A stretch of 13,601 nt of DNA from Bacteroidota bacterium (GTDB taxonomy: Bacteria > Bacteroidota > Bacteroidia > Chitinophagales > Chitinophagaceae): NCBI GenBank assembly GCA_023433755.1, contig JAEYUA010000126.1, positions 1 through 13,601 of the forward strand, given 5' to 3'. Below are positions 1 through 6,918 of the stretch, piece after piece. Position 1 is the first letter of the stretch; the number at the start of each line of letters is the position of its first letter. The translations under genes and the position numbers were made by a program. The notes beneath the pieces are model-generated. The model was given only the letters and a program-made list of their open reading frames with translations, did not search any database and was not told where the DNA came from.

Positions 1-298
1 TATGATTTTCTTCAAGCCATTCTTTTTCTTTTGCGACCAGTGGATGGTGTTCGTAAAAAATCACGGTTTGGTTCTGAAGCCTGGAACCTGAGATGGTTCT
101 TGTCATGGCGATCCTTGCTTCCATAGCAGGCATGAGTTGTACCGCTTCCTCATAACTTTCTTCAAACCATACCAGCAGGAGCGCATCCGGATGGCTGCTC
201 ATATACGTTGATATAGCATTTTGTTTGGCGGTGGCGGTTATGAATACAAGGTCTTTGCTGGCAGGCTCTTTTTCTTTTTTCCGGAAAAATGAAAACAT
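1..298 (-). CDS. Hypothetical cytoplasmic protein (C-terminus cut by window edge)
   Basis: I do not recognise this protein. A reverse-strand reading frame starts at the ATG at 298-296 (MFSFFRKKEKEPASKD...) and stays open to position 1, giving 99 visible residues. There is no signal peptide or membrane helix. After a basic, charged N-terminus the visible part alternates likely strands and helices: strand DLVFITATA, helix around KQNAISTYMSS, strand ALLLVWF, helix EESYEEAVQLM, strand QTVIFYEHHP, helix AKEKEWLEEN. That suggests a small Rossmann-like alpha/beta fold, which is inference only. The start lies 20 bp past the U-tract of the terminator that closes the preceding gene on the same strand, so it needs read-through or its own promoter. 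No purine-rich ribosome-binding site is obvious, which is common in Bacteroidetes. The real C-terminus lies outside the window. Confidence 0.75.
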   Translation of the reverse strand, partial: MFSFFRKKEKEPASKDLVFITATAKQNAISTYMSSHPDALLLVWFEESYEEAVQLMPAMEARIAMTRTISGSRLQNQTVIFYEHHPLVAKEKEWLEENH

Positions 299-318
299 AT
301 TTGGCTTTGCATGAAGAT

Positions 319-346
319 AAAAAAAAGAGGCTGCAATTGCAGCCTC
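319..346 (-). terminator. Intrinsic terminator behind the 370-948 gene
   Basis: A perfect 20-bp palindrome, GAGGCTGCAATTGCAGCCTC, spans 327-346. On the reverse strand it is followed directly by eight T (A319-A326 on the given strand). This is a textbook rho-independent terminator for the secreted-protein gene that stops at 370. It lies 20 bp ahead of the next start codon on the same strand. Confidence 0.88.
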
Positions 347-369
347 CTTCACTATGCAATGAAAACGTA

Positions 370-948
370 TTACTGTTGTGCGGGATTCCAGCCTGCAGAT
401 GTAGTTGTTTGATCTGCTTTCAGGGCATTATAGAATACCAGTTTTGTTTTTGACTTGGTGTTTCCTTTTTTGGTCTTCACTTTTACTTCAGCGGCATCAG
501 CCATCTGGGCATCACCGGCAAGGTTGAAGACTGCAACAGGATCCACTTCATCGAATTTTTTTCCGAGTGCAACACTCAGGGTGTTGGTAGAAGGATCAAA
601 ATGCAAAGTGCCTTCAGGGATTTGTTTTCCGCTTTCGGATTTTTGCTCGATCACCCTGTAGGTACCAGGAGATTGTCTTAAGTATGCCTTGAATTTACCT
701 TCAGGCAAACCTTCAACCCATACCATTCCTTTGTTGGCTGAATCAAGTGTTACATAAACACTCTGGCTGCTGCCATCCTCAGCGGTCAACTGGTAAGTAC
801 CTAATACAGGAAAAGATTTTTCAATGGTCAGTGCTTCAGGCATGGGCAGTAACTGGTATTTGGCCCTGATAGAATCTACTGTAGACTGCGCACTGGATGT
901 AACGCTGATAAATAAAGCAGCGATGAAGAGGAAAATAGTGTTTTTCAT
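370..948 (-). CDS. Secreted hypothetical protein, 192 aa
   Basis: The function is unknown. The protein begins with a clear Sec signal peptide (MKNTIFLFIAALFISVTSSA, residues 1-20) and a probable signal peptidase I site before Q21, so it should reach the periplasm or cell surface. There is no lipobox cysteine, and I see no cysteine in the mature chain, so a lipoprotein is unlikely. The mature part is mostly short predicted beta strands (GTYQLTAEDG, SVYVTLDS, KFKAYLRQSPGTYRVIEQ, GTLHFDPSTNTLSVALG), followed by a Lys/Thr-rich stretch near residues 155-169. I see no catalytic motif. It is transcribed alone on the reverse strand: divergent from uvrA on one side and closed by a strong terminator on the other. 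Start choice is secure because the signal peptide begins at the first Met. Confidence 0.85.
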   Translation of the reverse strand: MKNTIFLFIAALFISVTSSAQSTVDSIRAKYQLLPMPEALTIEKSFPVLGTYQLTAEDGSSQSVYVTLDSANKGMVWVEGLPEGKFKAYLRQSPGTYRVIEQKSESGKQIPEGTLHFDPSTNTLSVALGKKFDEVDPVAVFNLAGDAQMADAAEVKVKTKKGNTKSKTKLVFYNALKADQTTTSAGWNPAQQ

Positions 949-986
949 ACGTTGAGCGATTTAAATGGAAAGGTTTTGTGCTACTT

Positions 987-1004
987 ACGTAATACTGTGC
1001 CAAA
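987..1004 (-). promoter_or_regulatory. Weak sigma-54-like promoter candidate for the 370-948 gene
   Basis: Read on the reverse strand, TTGGCAC at 1003-997 matches the -24 element of sigma-54 promoters. The -12 position about ten bases on reads TACG (991-988) instead of TTGC, so half of the signature is degraded. It would place the transcript start roughly 25-30 bases ahead of the ATG at 948, which is a plausible distance. A housekeeping promoter in the same gap cannot be excluded. Confidence 0.25.
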
Positions 1005-1143
1005 ATCAATTTTCGTGGAAAAATGGATACGTTTTTTGCGAGCCTTATTCCGATGAGCCTGATAATCAGCTATATGAGTCTAGCCTGTTTTGAGATTCCT
1101 CATTTATAGATGAAAGTGCCGGGACGCTTCCTTGTTAAATTTT

Positions 1144-1173
1144 TTAGCAAAACGCAAGGCTGCACTATCTTCG
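1144..1173 (+). promoter_or_regulatory. Candidate Bacteroidetes-type promoter of uvrA
   Basis: TATCTTCG at 1166-1173 is one base away from the Bacteroidetes -7 consensus TAnnTTTG. A weak upstream element, TTAG, lies at 1144-1147, 18 bases before it. The transcript would begin near 1180 and leave a leader of only about 11 nt before the ATG at 1191. This promoter lies inside the open frame that extends upstream to 1110, and so argues that translation starts at 1191. Confidence 0.55.
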
Positions 1174-1190
1174 CAACCCTCGGGATTCAT

Positions 1191-4133
1191 ATGAATAAAA
1201 CAGTTGAAAAGGACCAGGAATTTATAGAAGTATTTGGTGCAAGGGAACATAACCTCAAGAACATTGATATCAATATTCCCAAGAACCAATTAGTGGTGAT
1301 AACGGGTATCAGCGGTAGTGGCAAATCTTCACTTGCTTTTGATACCATCTACGCAGAAGGGCAGCGGCGCTACATGGAAACTTTCGGCGCTTATGCACGG
1401 CAGTTCATTGGTGAGATGGAAAGACCCGATGTAGATAAGATCATGGGACTATCCCCGGTGATCTCCATCGAACAGAAAACCACCAATAAAAATCCGCGTT
1501 CAACTGTTGGTACCGTTACCGAAGTGTATGATTTTCTGCGACTGCTTTTTGCCAGGGCCGGTGAAGCCTATTCCTACAATACAGGAAAGAAGATGGTGAG
1601 GTGGAGTGAAGAGGAGATCGTAAATAATATTTTCAAAAGATTTGAAGGTTATAAAATCAGCCTGCTTGCCCCCCTGGTACGTGGACGCAAAGGTCATTAC
1701 CGTGAACTTTTTGAAGAAGTGCGCAAGAAAGGATTTTTAAAAGTGAGGGTGGATGGTGAGATCAAAGACCTGGTACCCAAGATGCAGGTTGACCGCTACA
1801 AGATCCATGATATTGAGTTAGTGGTTGACAGGCTGAAGGTGACAAAGGATATGCGTACACGCATCAGCCAGAGTGTGCAGCAAACGCTGAAGCTGGGTAA
1901 GGACCTGATGTTCGTGGAAGCTTTTGCTGACACTGTTGAAGAGGTCAAAACAAAAACTTCAGCCGGCACAATCAAAAACAAGACTTCAAAAAAATCGGCT
2001 GATGTGGCAGCCGGACCGTCCAAAATGGAGTGGGCCACTTACAGCCGCCAGTTGATGTGTGAGGATACGGGACTTAGTTATGAAGAACCTTCACCTAATT
2101 CATTTTCATTCAACTCACCCTATGGTGCCTGTTCAACCTGCAAGGGCCTGGGCCAGGTTTATAAAGTAGATCTCAAGGCTATCATGCCCGATGATACGCT
2201 TTCCATCAATGAAGGAGCCATCGCTCCCCTTGGCGGAGAAAGAGAGGCTTATTTTTTCAGGCAGGTACAGGGACTGGCGAAGAAAAATAAATTCAGTCTT
2301 GATAAACCTATCAAGGATCTTCCGGCCAAAGCACTGAATCTTGTATTGTATGGAAGGGAAGAGGTGCCTGCTGAAGATGAACTCCAGTTTGATGATGAAG
2401 TGCTTGACGGAAATGTTTACAGCGGGGAATATGAAGGTGTGGTGAACCAGGTGAAAAGATGGTTTGCCACCAGCACCAGTGAATCCATTCAAAGATGGGC
2501 GGAAGGCTTCATGGAATTAAGTACCTGCCAGGCCTGCAACGGCACCAGGTTGAAAAAAGAAAGTCTCTGGTTCAAGATTGATGAAAAGAATATTGCGGAA
2601 TTAAGCAGCATAGATCTCGTACAGCTCGTAAGCTGGTTTGATGATATTGAATCGCGACTAAGCAACAAGCAGCAGGTGATAGGAAGGGAGATCATTAAGG
2701 AGATCAGGGAGCGTTTGCAGTTCCTACTTGATGTGGGTCTCACCTATCTTACTTTATACCGGCCAACCAGAACATTGAGCGGGGGAGAGTCGCAGCGCAT
2801 CCGTCTCGCCACACAGATCGGTTCACAATTGCAGGGCATTACCTATGTGCTTGATGAACCCAGTATTGGACTGCACCAGCGCGACAACCAGCGGCTCATT
2901 ACTGCTTTGCAGAATCTGCGCGATATCGGTAACAGTGTGCTGGTAGTGGAGCATGACAAGGACATCATGCTGGCTGCGGATCATTTGATTGATGTAGGTC
3001 CCAAGGCAGGTTTTCATGGCGGCCGCATCATGGCCCAGGGAAGCCCGAAGGATATCAGGAAAATGGATACAATCACCGCTGCATTCCTGAATGGAAAAAA
3101 ATCCATCCCGGTGCCGGCGGAAAGAAGAAAGGGCAATGGAAAACATATCGAGATCAAAGGAGCAACGGGCAATAACCTGAAAAATATTTCCGTGAAATTT
3201 CCTTTGGGAAAAATGATCGTGGTTACGGGTGTAAGCGGCAGCGGCAAGTCAACCCTGGTGAACGAAACACTCTATCCTTTGCTTTCGCAGCATTGTTATA
3301 ATTCAAGGGTTAATCCACTGGCGCATAAATCCATTACAGGGTTGGATCATATTGATAAAGTGATCGAGATCGACCAGTCGCCCATTGGCAGAACACCAAG
3401 GAGCAATCCCGCCACTTATTGTGGTTTCTTCACTGATATCAGGACACTCTTTGCTTCCATACCCGAAGCAAAGATCCGCGGCTATAATGCAGGACGTTTT
3501 TCCTTTAATGTGAAAAGCGGCCGCTGTGATGTTTGTGAAGGCAGCGGACTGCGCACCATTGAAATGAATTTCCTTCCTGATGTATATGTGCATTGCGAAA
3601 AATGCAATGGCAAAAGATATAACAGGGAAACACTGGAGATCAGGTATAAAGGAAAGTCTATTGCCGATGTGCTCAATATGACGGTGGAGGAAGCAGTGGA
3701 ATTCTTCCAGGCCATTCCCTATATCTACCGCAAGGTAAAAGTGCTGCAGGATGTGGGACTGGGATATATCACGCTCGGACAGTCAGCCGTCACACTTAGC
3801 GGGGGAGAGGCCCAGCGGGTGAAGCTGGCCACAGAGCTTGCCAAACGTGATACCGGTAAAACATTTTACATACTCGATGAACCCACTACGGGTTTACATT
3901 TCGAGGACATCCATCATTTGCTGGAAGTGCTGAATAAACTGACTGACCGCGGTAATACCGTGCTGGTGATCGAACATAACATGGATGTGATCAAGGTAGC
4001 AGATCATATTATTGATATTGGCCCTGAAGGCGGTGCAGGAGGAGGCAGGGTTTTGTTTGAGGGTACACCGGAGAAAATGGTGGGAGTGAAGGAAGGTTTT
4101 ACAGCGAAATTTTTAGCGGAGGAGTTGAAGTAG
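1191..4133 (+). CDS. uvrA: UvrA, excinuclease ABC subunit A
   Basis: UvrA is the damage-sensing ATPase of nucleotide excision repair: it scans DNA, loads UvrB at lesions and is then released. The 980-residue length is normal. Visible motifs are: first Walker A GISGSGKS (39-46), first ABC signature LSGGE (529-533), Walker B LDEPS (near 554), second Walker A GVSGSGKS (680-687), zinc finger CDVC/CEKC (C779, C782, C802, C805), second signature LSGGE (869-873) and Walker B LDEPT (895-899). Another cysteine pair, CQAC, lies at 446-449. The first zinc module looks incomplete: C290-E-D-T where two cysteines are usual, paired with C314-S-T-C317. Residues about 251-277 form a Lys/Thr/Ser-rich low-complexity linker. 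The frame is open upstream to 1110, but I start at 1191 because the promoter lies in between and conserved sequence begins just after MNKTVEKD. Confidence 0.97.
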   Translation: MNKTVEKDQEFIEVFGAREHNLKNIDINIPKNQLVVITGISGSGKSSLAFDTIYAEGQRRYMETFGAYARQFIGEMERPDVDKIMGLSPVISIEQKTTNKNPRSTVGTVTEVYDFLRLLFARAGEAYSYNTGKKMVRWSEEEIVNNIFKRFEGYKISLLAPLVRGRKGHYRELFEEVRKKGFLKVRVDGEIKDLVPKMQVDRYKIHDIELVVDRLKVTKDMRTRISQSVQQTLKLGKDLMFVEAFADTVEEVKTKTSAGTIKNKTSKKSADVAAGPSKMEWATYSRQLMCEDTGLSYEEPSPNSFSFNSPYGACSTCKGLGQVYKVDLKAIMPDDTLSINEGAIAPLGGEREAYFFRQVQGLAKKNKFSLDKPIKDLPAKALNLVLYGREEVPAEDELQFDDEVLDGNVYSGEYEGVVNQVKRWFATSTSESIQRWAEGFMELSTCQACNGTRLKKESLWFKIDEKNIAELSSIDLVQLVSWFDDIESRLSNKQQVIGREIIKEIRERLQFLLDVGLTYLTLYRPTRTLSGGESQRIRLATQIGSQLQGITYVLDEPSIGLHQRDNQRLITALQNLRDIGNSVLVVEHDKDIMLAADHLIDVGPKAGFHGGRIMAQGSPKDIRKMDTITAAFLNGKKSIPVPAERRKGNGKHIEIKGATGNNLKNISVKFPLGKMIVVTGVSGSGKSTLVNETLYPLLSQHCYNSRVNPLAHKSITGLDHIDKVIEIDQSPIGRTPRSNPATYCGFFTDIRTLFASIPEAKIRGYNAGRFSFNVKSGRCDVCEGSGLRTIEMNFLPDVYVHCEKCNGKRYNRETLEIRYKGKSIADVLNMTVEEAVEFFQAIPYIYRKVKVLQDVGLGYITLGQSAVTLSGGEAQRVKLATELAKRDTGKTFYILDEPTTGLHFEDIHHLLEVLNKLTDRGNTVLVIEHNMDVIKVADHIIDIGPEGGAGGGRVLFEGTPEKMVGVKEGFTAKFLAEELK

Positions 4134-4175
4134 TTTTTTTTTACCCAACCTTCGCTGAAGCTTCGGCTGGCGCAG

Positions 4176-4240
4176 CGCCAAGAAAGAAGGGCGCCAAGGA
4201 TATGTCTTGGCGCCCTTCTTTCTTGGCGGTTTATTTTTTT
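4176..4240 (+). terminator. uvrA terminator with perfect 23-bp hairpin arms
   Basis: Arms at 4176-4198 and 4206-4228 are exact reverse complements, with a 7-base loop (GATATGT). A T-rich tract follows (4229-4240), so this terminates forward transcription from uvrA. Within each arm the motif CGCCAAG (or its complement) occurs twice, allowing alternative nested hairpins. TGGCG at 4168-4172 can also pair with CGCCA at 4176-4180. The T-tract overlaps the stop codon of the converging gene at 4239. On the reverse strand the hairpin has no T-run after it, so it is a weaker terminator in that direction. Confidence 0.8.
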
Positions 4241-4664
4241 ACCCCATAGGCTTTTTCGTTTCTATCTTGATCAACCCATTCATTAAACCCAATCCTGCAA
4301 GCCCCGCCACAAGACAGATCCAAAGACCAATACCGGTTTTCAGCAATTCATCCGGCATGCCACCCGATACAGAAGTTTTTCTAAGCCAGAATAAAAATGC
4401 ACCGACCGCGATAGCCCCAAAAGCAAACATCACATATTTCCTGTAATCGGCTGAATAATCGTCCTGCCTGTTACCGTTTAAACTAAGGATGGCGACGGCC
4501 AGCACGCCAATGAGTGAAAGGATGCCCCAGCCTCTGATTCCGTTCCAGGAACGGGAAGTACCCAGGAAATTTACACTGAGCCAGGGTAGCAGCAAAGCAA
4601 TGAAAGCTATACCTGCGATGATCAGAACATAAAGTTTCTGTTTGTGAAAATTCATCTGGTCCAT
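4239..4664 (-). CDS. Small integral membrane protein, four helices, unknown function
   Basis: I do not recognise a named family. The 141-residue protein has four likely transmembrane helices: about 11-29 (LYVLIIAGIAFIALLLPWL), 45-62, 77-94 and 111-132. Short polar loops join them, and the C-terminus is basic (KIETKKPMG). The segment SVNFLGTSRSWNGIRGW between helices 1 and 2 is probably exposed and may be the functional surface. There are no charged residues inside the helices that would suggest a transporter pore, and there is no enzyme motif. It stands alone: convergent with uvrA and more than 400 bp from the next reverse-strand gene. An internal Met at residue 4 is an alternative start. Its TAA stop overlaps the T-tract of the uvrA terminator. 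Confidence 0.8.
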   Translation of the reverse strand: MDQMNFHKQKLYVLIIAGIAFIALLLPWLSVNFLGTSRSWNGIRGWGILSLIGVLAVAILSLNGNRQDDYSADYRKYVMFAFGAIAVGAFLFWLRKTSVSGGMPDELLKTGIGLWICLVAGLAGLGLMNGLIKIETKKPMG

Positions 4665-4787
4665 AATGTTGATTGGTTTTGATGAGCCTACTCTGATGGC
4701 TTTTCGGCATTCGCCCCGACATTTAAGGGTGTCTGGTTCATCCCGGTCAACAAGGGACAGATAATAAGTGTGAAGGATAAGTAAGTT

Positions 4788-4812
4788 AAAAAAATCAGGC
4801 GGAAGGGCCTGA
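4788..4812 (-). terminator. Reverse-strand intrinsic terminator
   Basis: TCAGGC (4795-4800) and GCCTGA (4807-4812) form a 6-bp stem around GGAAGG. On the reverse strand this is followed by seven T (A4788-A4794 on the given strand). It would end transcription arriving from the 5102-5458 gene, about 290 bp after that gene's stop codon. Otherwise it ends an unseen transcript starting within the gap. The stem is short, hence moderate confidence. Confidence 0.6.
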
Positions 4813-4977
4813 AAAAGAAATGCACAGTGGGGAAAGACCCGAAGGCAGCAGGAAGTGATTAAGTAAATCTATTGAATCAGGCGATTGAGGTCTGTTTCAT
4901 TCGGATATTAGATTACACCAATTTTCCTGCTATCGGGTTAACAGTTATGGATTAGGAAAAGAACTTGATTTGAGATC

Positions 4978-5093
4978 CCAATAAGGGCGGCAGAAAGCGA
5001 TTAATAAAATTTTTAATTAGCGTACTATAGGGAACGGATTAGGTTTCATCAACCAGGGTATCGAATTTTATTAGACTTTCTGCCTCTTATTGG
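4978..5093. repeat. 116-bp inverted-repeat element (MITE-like or structured RNA)
   Basis: The left arm begins CCAATAAG at 4978 and continues through GCAGAAAG and TAATAAAATT to about 5012. The right arm, about 5060-5093, reads as the near-complement: AATTTTATTA, CTTTCTGC, then CTTATTGG. Arms of about 35 bp pair with only a few mismatches and small bulges, around a loop of about 47 bases that contains a smaller GGTT/AACC hairpin. No obvious target-site duplication flanks it. It lies just behind the stop codon of the 5102-5458 gene, so it may fold in that gene's 3' untranslated RNA. Confidence 0.6.
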
Positions 5094-5101
5094 TAGTTAT
5101 T

Positions 5102-5458
5102 TTATTTTATGATGATCTGGCCTTCTTCAATACTTTCTTCGTTGGCGAAGATGGTATACGTGTAAGTTCCTTTGGCAAGGTTGCTGATTTTGGTCCGCTG
5201 CCTGCTTTTAAGAACGGCCTGGTGCATCATGGTTCCCTCGAGGTCGAAGATGTACAGTTGTACATTCATGGATCTGTGGGAGGTGATGATAACCGTGCCT
5301 TTCTCTTTTTTGGAATACAGTTTTACCACATTCTTTTTTGCTTCATACCTGGCTTCCGATACATACTCCCTGGTATTTTCGGAGCCCTTGTTGTTGACCT
5401 GTGCCGAAGCGGTAAAGCCGGTTACGATCACCAAAGCAGTCAGAAGAAACGTTTTCAT
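5102..5458 (-). CDS. Small secreted protein resembling a type IX sorting domain
   Basis: The 118-residue protein has a Sec signal peptide (MKTFLLTALVIVTGFTASA, cleavage near residue 19/20). After about 45 residues it ends in a compact beta-rich segment (about 66-118). This segment follows the pattern of type IX secretion (Por secretion) C-terminal sorting domains: VQLYIFDLEGTMMHQ, then RTKISNLAKGTYTYTIF, then EEGQIIIK. Such domains normally sit at the end of a large passenger; here almost nothing else is present. It lies 12 bp behind the PorG-like gene and is almost certainly co-transcribed with it. It could be a sorting-domain-like accessory protein, a free-standing beta-sandwich of another role, or the remnant of a longer secreted protein. 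The resemblance is judged by eye only. Confidence 0.8.
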   Translation of the reverse strand: MKTFLLTALVIVTGFTASAQVNNKGSENTREYVSEARYEAKKNVVKLYSKKEKGTVIITSHRSMNVQLYIFDLEGTMMHQAVLKSRQRTKISNLAKGTYTYTIFANEESIEEGQIIIK

Positions 5459-5470
5459 ATAGGTTTTGGT

Positions 5471-6457
5471 TTAATAATATGCCGGGCACCTCAACTGCCT
5501 CAGGGCTCTTCCATTCGGAGAGTTCCAGTCGTTCAGCCTCCAGCCCAGTTTCAGGATGGAAGAGAAGAAGGAATCATTCTGCTTGGGATTGCCACGCTGC
5601 TCATTCAGGTAAGGTGCGTTGCTCGACTGCGGGCCATAAGGCACGAAGTTTTCGCGGTAATACAACTGGTTGGCCATTGCTGCCTGCTCAGGAGTGAGGT
5701 AGTTGGCAAACAGTGTATTGTCGATATAGTTGGTGCTTACATCATCCACATAATCTGTAAAGGATTTGCGGTGCATGATCTCAAAACCAACATACATGTT
5801 TTCCTTGATGTAATATTTCACACCACCACCAATGGGAATTTCAAGAGAAGAAAGTTTGTATTCTTTCCTTGTAGGATATTCTGCCATACCCTGTCCTTCC
5901 AGGCGCAAAGGCTGAAGATCCACCCAGCGGCTGGAGCCATCAGGTGCATAATATTTTCCCTGTGGTCTAAATTTAAAAACACCGGCTCCGATCACACCAT
6001 AAGGACGCAGTTTGCCCTGGAGACCGTCATATTTTTCAAAGAAAACAGTAGGATAAAATTCAATGGCTGCATAAGCTTCAAACAAAGGTGATTTGAATTG
6101 CAGGTTTCTTGTTTTACGGTAAGTTTCCGCATTGCCTTTGTCGCGAATAAGGCTGTCATATCCTTCAAGTACACCATGATTGGCTGCAACACGCAAACCG
6201 AGCCATTCAGCAGGATATACGTTAAGGAAAAGACCTTTTTGTAAATTGGTTACAGGAAGATTTACATCTTTTACGAATCTAGTTCCCACCCCGGTATTTC
6301 CTCCAAGGTCTCCCAAAAAGAAAAGGGGGCCGAGGCCTATACCAAATTCGACTTTTCCATTACCAAGTGAGATGGATTGTGCCTGTGTGCGGGACGCGGT
6401 GGCGAAGAAAAGGCAGATGAGTACTAATGTACGTACGCTAAGTACAATTGTTCTCAT
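5471..6457 (-). CDS. PorG-like (DUF6089-type) outer-membrane beta-barrel protein
   Basis: The 328-residue protein has a signal peptide (about 1-26, ending TQA before Q27) and then amphipathic beta-strand pairs typical of an outer-membrane barrel. Motifs recalling the DUF6089/PorG family are visible: an early FGIGLGPLFFLGDLGG, LQPLRLEGQG (181-190), SLEIPIGGGVKYYI (204-217), FEIMHRKSFTDYVDDVS (225-241) and RGNPKQNDSFFS (288-299). PorG belongs to the type IX secretion machinery, where it links the periplasmic PorK/PorN ring to the outer membrane. Several paralogues with unknown roles exist, so I do not assign the symbol. It is the first gene of a two-gene operon, with a promoter at 6498-6528 and the small sorting-domain-like gene 12 bp downstream. 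That pairing fits an envelope or secretion-related role. Start choice rests on the signal peptide at the first Met. Confidence 0.85.
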   Translation of the reverse strand: MRTIVLSVRTLVLICLFFATASRTQAQSISLGNGKVEFGIGLGPLFFLGDLGGNTGVGTRFVKDVNLPVTNLQKGLFLNVYPAEWLGLRVAANHGVLEGYDSLIRDKGNAETYRKTRNLQFKSPLFEAYAAIEFYPTVFFEKYDGLQGKLRPYGVIGAGVFKFRPQGKYYAPDGSSRWVDLQPLRLEGQGMAEYPTRKEYKLSSLEIPIGGGVKYYIKENMYVGFEIMHRKSFTDYVDDVSTNYIDNTLFANYLTPEQAAMANQLYYRENFVPYGPQSSNAPYLNEQRGNPKQNDSFFSSILKLGWRLNDWNSPNGRALRQLRCPAYY

Positions 6458-6497
6458 AGAATTAGATTTTGTTTTTATTAGGATTTGGATAACGGGG

Positions 6498-6528
6498 CTA
6501 AAGTAGAGAAGGAATATTTAACATGCAA
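6498..6528 (-). promoter_or_regulatory. Candidate promoter of the PorG-like operon
   Basis: On the reverse strand TTG (6528-6526) is followed, after 20 bases, by TACTTTAG (6505-6498). This is close to the Bacteroidetes -33/-7 pair TTTG and TAnnTTTG at the usual spacing. The transcript would start near 6490, giving a leader of about 33 nt before the ATG at 6457. Confidence 0.5.
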
Positions 6529-6529
6529 G

Positions 6530-6720
6530 CGATGAAGAAAAAAATATTGCTGAATAGGAGATTACCTAAGGTGATGCTCGTAAATCTACGTATAGGTAAA
6601 TGCTACTATTATAATTATATCATGTGCAACCGAGTTTTTTTGCATTTGCCAGGTATGAAAAATTATTAATTCATTATTTGGCTTAGCAAAAAATTATGTT
6701 GATATCTTTTTCAAAGCCAA
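6530..6720. other. AT-rich intergenic stretch with no gene seen
   Basis: This part of the 819-bp gap (6458-7276) is AT-rich and has no coding frame or strong hairpin that I can support. It contains only small dyads such as ACCTAAGGT near 6563. The repeat cluster begins immediately to its right. Confidence 0.5.
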
Positions 6721-6830
6721 TTGAGAATAAGACTTGTTGAGAGTGAGTCCCAAATGGGCGCGCCATTCAGTTGCAACAAAAAATATAATTCACACACGTT
6801 ACAGGACCCCGGAGGGGCGACATACCACTA
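6721..6830 (+). repeat. Duplicated repeat segment, left copy
   Basis: Beginning TTGAGAATAA, this segment carries one diverged and one GC-rich REP-like hairpin, joined by TGCAACAAAA and TTCACACACG. The same order of elements recurs at 7126-7238. Between the two copies most bases agree by eye, with small indels. TTCACACACG occurs three times: 6789, 6849 and 7193. Confidence 0.65.
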
Positions 6831-6918
6831 ACAGCAATAGAATTATAATTCACACACGATGCAGAGCCCCACCGGGGTGACATATTAGTAGCAGGAAAAC
6901 GTTCCTGGCGTAAGCAAG

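Larger units (their letters stand above)
4665..5101. other. 437-bp gap without a gene
   Basis: I see no convincing coding frame here. The gap holds a reverse-strand terminator (4788-4812) and a 116-bp inverted-repeat element (4978-5093). Between them, 4813-4977 shows nothing I can name. A promoter for the 4239-4664 gene should lie in 4665-4787. The best look-alike on the reverse strand is TTGACC followed 18 bases later by TTAAAT, too weak to list as a site. Confidence 0.6.

Noticed and set aside
162..359. A 65-codon reverse frame overlapping the partial gene at the left edge
   Set aside because: It is rich in Cys and runs through the terminator hairpin. The 298-1 frame has a more protein-like composition and stays open to the edge.
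1110..1190. Upstream extension of uvrA by 27 codons
   Set aside because: The extension reads MKVPGRFLVKFFSKT..., which is not UvrA-like, and the likely promoter (1144-1173) lies inside it.
5090..6091. A 333-codon open frame on the forward strand
   Set aside because: It is antisense to the PorG-like and sorting-domain-like genes, spans their junction, has no domain I recognise and no promoter or start signal. Its composition reads like a back-translation shadow.
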